A DNA stretch of 64,000 nt from Cryptomeria japonica. Taxonomy: Eukaryota > Streptophyta > Pinopsida > Cupressales > Cupressaceae. Positions 45,222 to 55,009 of the stretch are shown piece by piece; position 1 is the stretch's first letter, and each line of letters starts with the position of its first letter. The translations under genes were made by a program, and so were the position numbers. The notes beneath the pieces are model-generated. The model was given only the letters and a program-made list of their open reading frames with translations. It did no database searches and was not told the DNA's origin. The DNA lies in the NCBI RefSeq assembly GCF_030272615.1, contig NC_081415.1, positions 599,304,144 to 599,368,143 of the forward strand, read 5' to 3'.

Positions 45222-47557
45222 TTTGTTTGCAAGTTTGTTTTGAAGTTGATTGAAGATGATGATGAGTTTTTGATGAAAGATTGATGATTAGTGGATTTGT
45301 GTTTGTATGTAGATCTCTAGCACTTTAAGATAGATGTAACCGAAATTCCTTTTTTGAATTGCTTGCTTGTTTAGATAGATTTTGGATGTGATAAGGTGTA
45401 GAGAAATCTGAGATGTGTTACAGATTTTTGACTACCTAGCAATGAGAGGATTCACTCATGAACTAGTTTTAACCTGCGTAGATGTGTCTCTTAGGATGAG
45501 CTTATCCTAGATGTAGAAACAATCTAAAAAAGTGAGGTGATGTGTTTTGATTTCAAGCAATATCTAAAAGAGAACTTGGGACAAGAACCTCTTAATGTTT
45601 TGAGAGTTGGGACGGATTGATGATGAAGTGATGATGTATGAATGAGATGATGGATGAAAATGTTTTCAACTTCAATAAAAACTTTGTGTTACAAACGGGA
45701 CAAACTCTATCTCTTCCCTTTCAGGCGTTGGTGGCACTTCTCGAGCTGTGTTGTAGGTGATACAGATGTTTGGGAAGAAGTTGGGATTAATCTTTCCTCC
45801 TTGATTTTTGTGATAACTCAGAGCTCTATATTGCATAAAAGCTCTGCGGTTCAATGATTCGGAATCAAATTCGTTTGTTTTACCTTGAAGGTATAGACGC
45901 ATGCGATGTAGAAAGACTCTATGGGAGACAAAGATTTGTCTATTGAGATAGAAGAATTTCCTCCTTTTGATCAAAGCCTTTGAGCTTAATGGTCTTCTTT
46001 TCAAGGTAATATTCTGATGACACTTCTTTCGCAAGATGTGAAGAATGGTCATAAAATGTGATTCTTTGTTTGTTTGTACCTTGTTTTTGATGTTTTTGGT
46101 TGTGTTGACAGATGTTGGATGAATACTTTGTTTTTGGGATTGATTTTCTAATTTTTTCTTTTGACAAGAAAACAAAGCAAGCACACAAACACAAAATTGT
46201 AGCCTCAAAGGCACAAATGAGTATGGGTCTAGATCAACCCAATCCTTGGACTTGTTTTTGACCCTTCCTTTAGATTTATTTTAAGGTGTATTTCCAAAGC
46301 CTGAAGTCGGCTCAATTTGCACTAGGTCTGTAAAATGAACACACTTCAAACACTCTTTATCCCTATGGTCAGATGACCAGTTGTGATAAATTTAGCCCAC
46401 ATCTTGATATTTCTTCAACTTTGGTACTACATACCTTATGAATCCCGCCGTGGCAGGTAAGGATGTGATATACTAAGTCTTGCACGAGCATAACAAATAG
46501 ATGATCCCTATGATGGGGGAGTCACCACTTTTATCAAGCCACAAGTGACCTTTCAAAAAGCTATGTTTCTACTCAAGGAAATATGTATGGTGAGTATCTT
46601 GGGAGCAAAACCATCTATGCTCTTGCACTAAATTATACCTCAAATATCCTCAATCAATAGAACAGGTGGGCTACTACTTAAAGGTGTTTAGTCATGTTCG
46701 ATGGCTTTGGACATAAGTTCATTCTGCAGTGACTCACTTAAGAGCCTTGTAACTGGTGGTGGGGCCCATTTGTCCTTTCGGCCAGTTACACTGTAGGAAC
46801 AGCTATACCCAAGGCTACAGCTTTCGCTCTCACCTGATTTCTATAGCGGCTCGAAGGATTTACCGCTCGAGGTCGTTCCCAAGAGTATCGATCCCTTGGC
46901 AGGCCTCTCTTAAAAAGATAAAATGTTGAGTGTTACTAACACTTTTCTCTTGCACCTAGGACCACGAGAGCCAAGGGAGAGGATAGTGTGTGTTAGAGGT
47001 AGGACCACTCGACTGACTTTTGTGCACAAGCGTGCCAAACACGAAATTCACTTGTTCTTTTTAATCCAACATTTGCAAAGATGATCTAACTATTTGGAGA
47101 TGTTGCTCCAACAGCCATGGTGTTCATTTTAAATATGTTTTGTAATCTAGAAGTTGAAAGTCCTGGTCAACTTAATGAAAAACACGTTTGCATGAAGGAA
47201 AATTTGTTTTTGGCCAAAAATAAAGACAAGTGGATTGTTCTTTTTACTGCACCAAAAATTTGAAGTGTGGATTGTGATTTTTTTTAAGTCCCAATTGATG
47301 CAAGAAAGAAAGTTTGTTTTGTTCATTTTTAAGCACCAAAACAAAATGTATCCCTAACTAGAAAACAATGAAACTATTTTTTTGTGTTTTTAAGTTCTTT
47401 TTAAGCACTAAATAAAAAAAAAATTTGTGATTTTTGTTGTGTTGTTAACCTGCACAAAGAAAAGAACAAGTTAAGAAAATTAATGTTCACAGGGGGGGCT
47501 TCCACAAGCCTAATTTTTGATTTTTCGGTTACAAGTCCATTTGGGCGACACTCTGTC
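45222..47557. other. Leader (5' untranslated region) of the inner element
   Basis: About 2.3 kb without a domain-bearing ORF; an ORF at 45672-46214 on the minus strand shows nothing recognisable. It contains oligo-A/T rich words and a more GC-balanced part (46250-47000). The outer element has a similarly long leader of different sequence. Confidence 0.45.
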
Positions 47558-47838
47558 GCAATAGCGCTATTCTGTGTTTTTGCAGAAGCGCTGATTGACA
47601 CGATAGCACTAGTCTGCGTGAGCAGAAGCGCTAATTTAAATGGTAGCGCTGAAAGAAAACATAATCCCGAGTAGACAAACGCGCTGAAAGTATGTCAATA
47701 GCGCTGAAACGGGGACAATAGCGCTGAAATGTTGTCAAAAGCGTTGGAACATATTCAATAGCGCTATCTTAGTGTCAATAGCGCTAAAAGAAATCGTTGC
47801 AAAAGCGCTAAAACGCGTTCAATAGCGCCGAAGCGCGA
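47558..47838 (-). repeat. AGCGCT palindrome cluster, 5' side
   Basis: Nine exact AGCGCT sites (first 47563-47568, last 47804-47809) plus decayed ones. Here the conserved flank precedes the palindrome: CAATAGCGCT, CAAAAGCGCT. That is the reverse complement of the 3' cluster, so the two clusters face each other across the internal region. Confidence 0.88.
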
Positions 47839-47890
47839 CCTGTGTGGCAATTTCAACAAGAAAAATGTTAATTTCAAAAATAATCATCAA

Positions 47891-47924
47891 AAGGTTGCGT
47901 GTTCGATTCACGTCGGGTTCACCA
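47891..47924 (-). other. Primer binding site, tRNA-Trp type, about 34 nt
   Basis: On the plus strand GGTTGCGTGTTCGATTCACG and then TCGGGTTCACCA reads like the 3' end of plant tRNA-Trp: T-arm, acceptor strand, discriminator A and CCA. It is two bases from the LTR. The minus-strand sequence TGGTGAACCCGACGTG would pair with that tRNA. The match includes the entire T-loop arm, well beyond the usual 12-18 nt. tRNA identity is from memory of plant tRNA-Trp. Confidence 0.8.
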
Positions 47925-47926
47925 AA

Positions 47927-49361
47927 TGATGCCCTCCTAAATGACACAATTGTTAGTTCAAGATCAAACAACACAAAACACACAAGATGTTAGAGTTAAT
48001 CAATCAAAAACTAAAACATGAAGGCATTCCAAAGGAGACACTAAAAACATGCTAATGAATCTAACTAAAGAAGTAAAGACAATGAGATATCTCCAACTAT
48101 CTCATAGCATGATATTAGCTCCTTCTCCCTTGTTCCTCTCCTCTCCAAGTTCCAAAATAGTGTAGCTCTCAGCAGCTTTTTGCACTATGGATGCTTATGG
48201 AGGATTGAGATTTGTAGAATAGCTCCAAACATGAAATGAAAAGCTATTTTTAATGCTAAAATGATTGATTTTACCAAAAAGACAAGATTTAGTTATGCTA
48301 TGCTAAATGCTCTCTAAAATGGCTATAGTCTAAATGCTTACAAGTTTTCAGGATCTGGATTATGAAGGAATGGGCTCTATTTATAGGAAAAATGGAGCAA
48401 TGGATGGCCAGGATTGAAAGGTTTAATCAAGGGTCAAGCTTGAAAGTTGGGGATCCATGTGCACAATTTGCACCAATAAAATAGTGACAAGGGTCAACAC
48501 AGGATTGGGTTGAGAGAAGAGGTTGGAGGCATTAAAGGCCTGAGAAGACCTCATGGTTATCTAAAGGCTAAGGGTCAAGCCTAAATTAGGATTACCCACT
48601 GGATTAGGAGTTAATCCAAGGATAAACCTTTGTGCAAATGATTAAGAGATAATCATGGTCAAAAGCATTAATGACCTGATGAGACCCTTGGGTTGAGTAG
48701 AGGTTGAGTCAAAACAAATGTTTTAACCATGTAGGAGGGTTTGGGTTAACCATTAATGGTTATTGGAGACTTTGTGGATTAAGTGGTTGAAAGTTGGAAG
48801 CCTTTAATGGTTTTCAAAGACTTTGAGGATTTAAGTGGTTGAAGGTTGAAAACCTTTAAAGGTTATCCAAGACTTTGAGGATTTTGAGAAGTGACTTCCC
48901 TTTGCTTAGGAATGTGACAATATTTAGGGGATGGATTAGGCTAATTAGGAAGGGGTTAGAAGAATCTAGAAGGGGATTAGATTTTGCAAGTGGATTTGAT
49001 GGGTGAGGGAAAATAGGATTTTATTTAAAATAAAAATTCATTTATTTCAATAAATGTGTACAAGTTGCATTTGTAGGAAAATGCAAGTGGGGGGGTTTTA
49101 AAATGATTTAAATAAATGTTAATTTATTTAAAAGAGGAAAAGGGAGATTTAATTCAATAAATTGATTTTATTTATTTAATTGATTTGAATTGGATTTAAT
49201 GAATTAATTAAAATAAATTGAATAATTTATTTAATTAATAGAAGAATGTTTGGGGATGAATTAATTAAATATTAATTTAATTAATTGATGGTTAGTGGAT
49301 TTTTAATCAAATAAATACGAAATATTCATTTAATTAAAATGGACAGATTTATGTGACTACA
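47927..49361 (-). repeat. Inner element 5' LTR
   Basis: Same 1,435-bp sequence as 30675-32109 with one difference seen (48073). The TATA box is at 48377-48385 (minus strand). Followed by the GAATG target duplication at 49362-49366. Confidence 0.97.
48377..48385 (-). promoter_or_regulatory. TATA box in the inner 5' LTR
   Basis: Minus-strand TATAAATAGAGCCC, intact and in the LTR that would drive gag-pol transcription. Transcription would start a few tens of bases lower in coordinate. Confidence 0.7.
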
Positions 49362-49688
49362 GAATGGATTTGAAAAATGATAAGGATGAGATGATCAAGT
49401 TGCCAAGATGATTTCCTGGGCTCAAAAGGGCAGCATAAGCTTACTGGATTTCAAGATGTTTTGAATGAAGGGATGGAGCCCTATTTTATTGGAAGAGGAG
49501 AGGAAAATGAATGGCTAGGATGAATTCGAGATGAAGGGCTAAGATTTACTTGTGAGCTCACACAAGGTCCAAGAGAGGGTGTGGAGACCAAGAAATATGC
49601 CTTAAAGGCATTTTGTATCTCCACACTCCACAAGATGCATTGGAGGAATTAAAAATTCTCCAAAAAAGGATATCATGGGGATTGGAGG
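49362..49688 (-). repeat. Outer element, left LTR, segment 2
   Basis: Continues the outer LTR after the inner insertion, matching 62888 onward. It contains ATTTTATTGG where the other LTR has ATTTTATAGG, so the TATA motif is lost here. Ends with GGAGG (49684-49688), the target site of the solo LTR. Confidence 0.92.
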
Positions 49689-50484
49689 TGTTTATGGTGA
49701 AAATGGATAACAATAATAACAAAATTGAAAGGCTAAATGAATTCAACCACCAAACCCTAGCCTAACAACAACAAAGATCCACCATAACATATGAAGATTA
49801 CCTAAGACAATGCAAATAACTCAAAATCACAAAGATTATACCATCACATGTCCAATAGGGTTTTGATCTCCATTCTTCCTATCTCCATTGATCTTGCTTG
49901 ATATATTTGCTCTCAGATTTTTATATGCACAAGAGCTCAACAAAGAACGGAATGTGGTTGCAAGTGGAATTGTAGTGTAGCCAAGTACTCCAAAATCAGT
50001 CATTAGGATATGTCATTAGGGTATGTCATTAGGGTTTGACAATGAAGAAAGCATCTTCTTAAATAGAAGACACAATAGGAAATGGAGGGTTAAGATTGAG
50101 AGGTGTAAAAAGAGAGGTCGGCTAGGATTAGAGGGTAGGTAAAAGAAATAATAAAATAATGAAAGAGGTAGGTAGTGTATGAATTAAGAGATGAATGACA
50201 TGTGTCATGTGTAGAAAAAGATAATGAATTAATTAAATAAATAAAGATTTATTTAATTAATAGAAGAAGTAGGACAATTAAATAAATAAGATATTTATTT
50301 AATTTAGGAAAGGGATAATTTAAATAAATAAATGTATTTATTTAAATGAGAAACAAGGCTAGAAGAGGATAAATGAATTAATTAAATAAATAAAGATTTA
50401 TTTAATTAATAGAAGAATTAGGCTTAGATAATTAAATAAATAAAATATTTATTTAATTAGACATGACAATTTTGAGTGTCTACA
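49689..50484 (-). mobile_element. Solo LTR inside the outer LTR
   Basis: 796 bp, TGTTTATGG ... GTGTCTACA, flanked by GGAGG on both sides (49684-49688 and 50485-50489). It is absent from the right copy of the outer LTR, where GATTGGAGGAATAAAAAG is continuous. Its ...GTGTCTACA end is like that of the outer LTR, suggesting a related gypsy family read on the minus strand. No internal coding sequence remains, as after LTR-LTR recombination. Confidence 0.93.
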
Positions 50485-51043
50485 GGAGGAATAAAAAGGA
50501 ATTAAAAATTCCTTAGGAGAGGGGATGCCTAGAGGAATGTGTGATTTCAAAAATCTTACATTCACCTAGGAAAAGAGCATTTAAAGCTAGTGGCTGGATG
50601 AAAAGGACAAAGAGTTGACTTTGTAGCTAATCATGATGAGTAACCATTAACAACTCATTAGGAGGGGGATTAGAGGAAATGTTAGGTGGGATTAATATTT
50701 GTAGGAGAATTTGACTAGGAGAGAGAATGAGTGAAGGGAATAAAAAATTAGAAGAATAGTGTTAAGTGAGTTTAGGGAGTTTCTAGAAGAATGAATTAAG
50801 AAGATGATTTGTAGTTATCATGTAGGTTAACTAATTAATTGAAATTAATTAGCTAAGAGGAAGATTTGTGAGGATTTGATTTTTTTAGAAGAATAAAGAA
50901 AGGGATTGATTTATTAAATAAATCAATCATATACTATAGTGACAATATTAATTATATTTAATTAATATTGAGAGGAATTTGAATTAACATAATTAATTAA
51001 TTATGCGAGGAATAATTAAAATAATTATTTTTAAGTGTCTACA
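50485..51043 (-). repeat. Outer element, left LTR, segment 3
   Basis: The rest of the outer LTR, ending ...AAGTGTCTACA. The three segments without the duplications sum to about 1,099 bp, against 1,105 bp for the right LTR. The difference is explained by small indels, including a 14-bp duplication GGGCTCAAAAGGGC in the right copy. Confidence 0.92.
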
Positions 51044-51057
51044 TTTTGCCCCTCTTT
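51044..51057 (-). other. Polypurine tract of the outer element
   Basis: Minus strand AAAGAGGGGCAAAA immediately before the LTR start TGTAGACAC. Confidence 0.88.
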
Positions 51058-51265
51058 GAAGCAAGGCGTGATGACACATTGATTCAAAGAATAATTTTGT
51101 TTTGATGCTGATATTGGTTTGATAGGATGCCCTGGCTCTTGATTGATAGATTATGGTATGGTGATGCCCCCTCAGGAGATAAATTGTGGTATTTGATCTT
51201 TGGAGTTTTGCAAAATTGATATCCCGATAGATTTGATTTGATTCGATTGATAAGATCTAGATTCA

Positions 51266-51788
51266 GTCTGGTTTCAAGAAGAATTCATCTTGTATAAGAC
51301 AAAGATGATCAAAGTGTCTGGTTTCAGGAAGGATACATCCTGTATAAGACATGACTGATCACAACGTCTGGTTTCAAGAAGGATTCATCTTGTATAAGAC
51401 ATGATCAGATCACAACGTCTGGTTTTAGGAAGTATTCATCCTGTATAAGACATGATCGGAGTGTCTGGTTTCAGGAAGGATACATCCTATATAAGACATG
51501 ACTGATCACAACGTCTGGTTTCAGGAAGGTTTCATCCTATATAAGACATGATCAGCTCACAACGTCTGGTTTCAGGAAGGATTCATCCTGTATAAGACAT
51601 GATCGGAGTGTCTGGTTTCAAGAAGGATACATCCTGTATAAGACATGACTGATCATAATGTCTAGTTTCAGGAAGGATTCTATAAGACATGATCAAATCA
51701 CAATGTCTGGTTTCAGGAAGGATTTATCCTGTATAAGACATGATCAGAGCGTCTGGTTTCAGGAAGGATACATCCTGTATAAGACATG
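51266..51788. repeat. Minisatellite, 11 copies of 45-51 bp, in the outer element's 3' region
   Basis: GTCTGGTTTCAGGAAGGATT...CATCCTGTATAAGACATGA recurs with starts near 51266, 51316, 51366, 51417, 51463, 51513, 51564, 51610, 51660, 51705 and 51751. Alternate units differ by a 4-5 bp insertion before GTCTGG, giving a 50/46 pattern. CAGGA pairs with TCCTG inside each unit. Confidence 0.94.
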
Positions 51789-52933
51789 AATCGGGATCAG
51801 AATTGATTATGTGAGGAAAAAGAAAAGTAGAGGAAGAAAAATTAAGGTGGAAGGGATAGATGAGGAACAAATATGAAGCAGTCGTGAGGTATTTGGAAAG
51901 AAGAATACGAGATGCGAGACTGCGGAGGAAAATGGGGGCAATTGAGAACTCCATGGGATTATTGAGTTTAGGATTTGATGGAATGATGGTGAGATTTTGT
52001 GCACAACAAATGTGGAGAACTAACCTAGTTTGATGTTGCCCTGAGTGACTTGCACCATTGATTATAGAAATCAGGATGCCATGAGAAACGCAGGGTGTGG
52101 ACTGACTCTGTAGACAAACAAGAATTTCTTGCACACAGCAATGTGAGTGTTAAGAAACACTAATACAGAGTTGTGGGTTCATGCAAGGAAACCCTCAAAC
52201 ACACCGATACCTCTTGTACATGAGAAGGTAAGTGTTGATAAACACTAATACCAGGTCGCCGATTTATACAGGAAGGATCCAAAACATGCCATACTATGAA
52301 ATATGCCCCAGTATGCACCTATCATAACGTACTTGGATATGGAAGAACCCAAGCAGTTGTAAATAGTGGCAGTCGTAGGGCAAAAGATGCAAGCCTATAT
52401 GAAAAGATCTAACAAAATCTAATAAGTCTCTTCCTTGCGACCACATGATACCTCTTGCCAATAGTAGAACTAGGATGGACTTGGGATTGTTTCTCAAGAC
52501 TTCTTGAAGCTTACACACAGAGGCATAAAATCTCAATTTCAATGGGACATTCCTTGTTCATGACTTAGGCGAAGAATTCATCATCATATGCATGTTTTAT
52601 TGGGAGGCAGAAAAGAAGGAATGTTGTGCATGGGTGGGTTGGATGGCGGATGATTTGTAGTATCGACATGATAGACAGTGGATCCAATTATTTACCTTGG
52701 CATGTGCATAGAGGTTTTCACCAAGGTACTTGTCCATAGCACCACCAAGGGGTTTTCACTAATGGATGAATTGTTTTTTCTTTCTTTTTCTAATTTTTTA
52801 ATTTTTTTTGTGTCATAAGGTGCCTGTTTGCCAGGTTTTCACCAAAGTGACGATTTTTTCAAGATCTTTTTCTCATTTTTTTTTAATTTTTCTTGATTTT
52901 TTTGTTTTTTGACAATTTAAGACTTTATGAGGA
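51789..52933. other. 3' noncoding region of the outer element
   Basis: No recognisable gene, and no mobile-domain ORF in this element. AGTGTTAAGAAACACTAATAC near 52147 recurs as AGTGTTGATAAACACTAATAC near 52231. GGTTTTCACCAAGG words lie near 52712-52740. T-rich sequence lies at 52770-52915. Confidence 0.5.
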
Positions 52934-54067
52934 CTAAGCATAAAATCTTTTGAGGTGCATGATATTCATTGGATCATCTAAAGGATTGCCTTCAGGAGTA
53001 GCCAACTGATAAGCTCCTGATCCATATTTCGCTGTGATTACATATGGTCCAAGCCAATTAGGCTCGAACTTGCCTTTCTTTTCTCTTTCTTGTATATTTT
53101 TCTGATTTTCCATGAGGACAAGATCACCAACTTGGAATTCTCGGGTTCTGACTTTTTTATGATAACTCATGCATAGACGGTTTTGATATACCCGGAGATG
53201 ATTCAAGGCCTTGAGGCGCCTTTCATCTAACAATTCTAGCTCTTGTAAGCGGGCAATTCTGTATTCTTCCTCTGGTAGGATGTTTTGCAGCGATACCCTT
53301 AGAGAGGGGATCTCAAGGGGAAGGATGGCTTCAGAACCAAATACTAGGGAATAAGGAGTGGCACCTGTGGGGGTGTGGATGGAGGTGCAGTAGGCCCACA
53401 ATGCAGGATGGATTTGGAGGTGCCAATCATGACCTACTTCATTGACTGTCTTTTTGAGGATTTTTATTAGGGTTTTATTAGAAGCCTCAGCTTGGCCATT
53501 TCCTTGGGGGTAATATGGAGTGGAGAAGCGGTGTTGGATGTTGAATTTTTGGCAGAGTTCTTTGACATCCCAGTTCTTAAATTGTTTACCATTATCTGTG
53601 ATGATAACTTTTGGGATGCCATATCGGTAGATTAGGTAGTATAGGATAAATTTGGATATTTGCTTGCCGGTGGTGAAAGTAAGAGGGATAGCCTCTACCC
53701 ACTTGGTGAAGTATTCGGTTTCGGTGATAATAAATTTATGTTCGTTTGAAGATGAAGGGTGGATTTTTCCAATGAGATCAAGCCCCCACTGCGAGAAGGG
53801 CCATGGTGTAATGAATGGCTGCAGTTCTTGTGATGGTGCATGAATCCTATCACCATGCTGCTGGCAAGGGATGCATTTCTTCACATAATTGTATGCATCT
53901 TCTTCCATTTTAGGCCAATAGTATCTCGTTCTCAAAAGTTTTTTAGCCAATGTGAGTCCACTTGAGTGTGCCCCACAGATACCCTCATGTACTTCATGTA
54001 ATGCCCATTCTGCTTCTTGTTTATCTAAACACCTTAGGAGGGAACCATCAAAATGCCTTATGAACAA
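52934..54067 (-). CDS. Integrase of the outer element
   Basis: 377 uninterrupted codons. HHCC finger: HEGICGAHSSG ... CIPCQQHGD. Core: WGLDLIGKIHPSSSNEHKF, ITDNGKQFKN, YYPQGNGQAEASNK. C-terminal part: REFQVGDLVLMENQ, FEPNWLGPYVITAKYGSGAYQL, ending MHLKRFYA. It inserts the cDNA into the genome. The first Met of the frame (54067) is not the true start, since the domain belongs to the pol polyprotein and the frame is broken just upstream (54058-54098). This integrase is better preserved than that of the younger inner element. Confidence 0.93.
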   Translation of the reverse strand: MFIRHFDGSLLRCLDKQEAEWALHEVHEGICGAHSSGLTLAKKLLRTRYYWPKMEEDAYNYVKKCIPCQQHGDRIHAPSQELQPFITPWPFSQWGLDLIGKIHPSSSNEHKFIITETEYFTKWVEAIPLTFTTGKQISKFILYYLIYRYGIPKVIITDNGKQFKNWDVKELCQKFNIQHRFSTPYYPQGNGQAEASNKTLIKILKKTVNEVGHDWHLQIHPALWAYCTSIHTPTGATPYSLVFGSEAILPLEIPSLRVSLQNILPEEEYRIARLQELELLDERRLKALNHLRVYQNRLCMSYHKKVRTREFQVGDLVLMENQKNIQEREKKGKFEPNWLGPYVITAKYGSGAYQLATPEGNPLDDPMNIMHLKRFYA

Positions 54068-54097
54068 GGTGTCTGCAAGGATGGTGTAATGGGCACA

Positions 54098-55009
54098 TCA
54101 ACAGATGAAGGTTTGGTGTTGGGTTTTGGTGAGGTGTGGGGGAATGGTGTTGTCTTTGAGGAAAGTGAAGGTTTCTTGGTACCAAGGGGACTCACGACCA
54201 ACGAGAACACACACCATTTCAGACTCTGGTAGGTTGTATGCTGGTATAAACAATTGCTCAACCAAAAACTCACACTTCTGACTGTGTGCTGGCATTTGAA
54301 GGAGGGAGCCAATGGTAGCCATTGCATCTGCAGCCCTGTTGTTTGTTCGTGGGATTTGGTCAAACTTGATTGCCGTGAAATGTTGCTTAAGATCTTCAAC
54401 CATGGTATGGTAGGGAAGGAGTTTATCATCTTTTGTTTGGTATTCATCATTGACTTGTTTTATGATGAGTTGGGAATCACCATAGACTTGTAATTCCTTT
54501 ATTTTTCAGTGGATAGCCAAGCGTAAACCTATGATGAGGGCCTCGTATTCTGCTATGTTATTGGTACATGCAAAGGCTATCTTGTATGATTTGGGGATGC
54601 CATCTCCTTGAGGTGTGACCAATAATATTCTTGCCCCCAATCCATTTTGAGTGTAGGAGCCATCAATATACAATTTCCATGTGGAGGATGTGGTAACAGT
54701 CATAATGAACTCATTTGGTAATTCTGTGAGAAGAGGATGGTCGCTTGGAAGTGGAGCTTCAGCCAACTGATCTGCAATGACTTGTCCCTTGATTGCCTTT
54801 CTGTCCACATATTCAATGTCAAACTCGCTTAAGAGCATGACCCATTTGGCGATTCTGCCAGTGAGAGCAGCTTTGGACAAGAGATATTTAAGTGGCTCAA
54901 TTTTAGCAATTAATTTTGTCTTATTATTTAGCATATAGTGTCATAGTTTCTGTGTGCTAAACACTAATGCCAAACATGCTCTTTCAATGGGGGTGTAATT
55001 GAGTTCATA
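54098..55009 (-). pseudogene. RNase H and second RNase H of the outer element (broken)
   Basis: After the stop at 55010 the frame continues with YELNYTPIERACLA, then LSKAALTGRIAKWVMLLSEFDIEYVDRKAIKGQ. The second RNase H shows WKLYIDGSYTQNGLGARI, NNIAEYEALIIGL, a stop near 54506, then VEDLKQHFTAIKFDQIPRTN and NRAADAMATIGSL. Stops at about 55007, 54940, 54506 and 54097 break it. Same domain order as the inner element, so both belong to the Tat lineage. Confidence 0.9.

Larger units (their letters stand above)
30675..49361 (-). mobile_element. Inner (young) Ty3/gypsy Tat-lineage LTR retrotransposon, 18.7 kb
   Basis: Two 1,435-bp LTRs (30675-32109 and 47927-49361) differ by eye only at 30821 (A) versus 48073 (G). 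GAATG flanks both sides (30670-30674 and 49362-49366). On the minus strand the order is LTR, primer site, 2.7-kb leader, gag, protease, G-patch, RT, RNase H, second RNase H, integrase, 5.7-kb 3' region, polypurine tract, LTR. The second RNase H after the first places it in the Tat lineage. The 3' region holds an antisense plant mobile domain ORF. Pol has stops and frameshifts, so this copy looks unable to make its own proteins. Confidence 0.97.

Noticed and set aside
47891-47924. A tRNA-Trp gene
   Set aside because: Only the 3' part of the tRNA is present and it abuts the LTR, as a primer binding site does.
51724-52134. A 136-codon minus-strand ORF in the outer 3' region
   Set aside because: Partly made of the minisatellite; no domain and no counterpart in the inner element.
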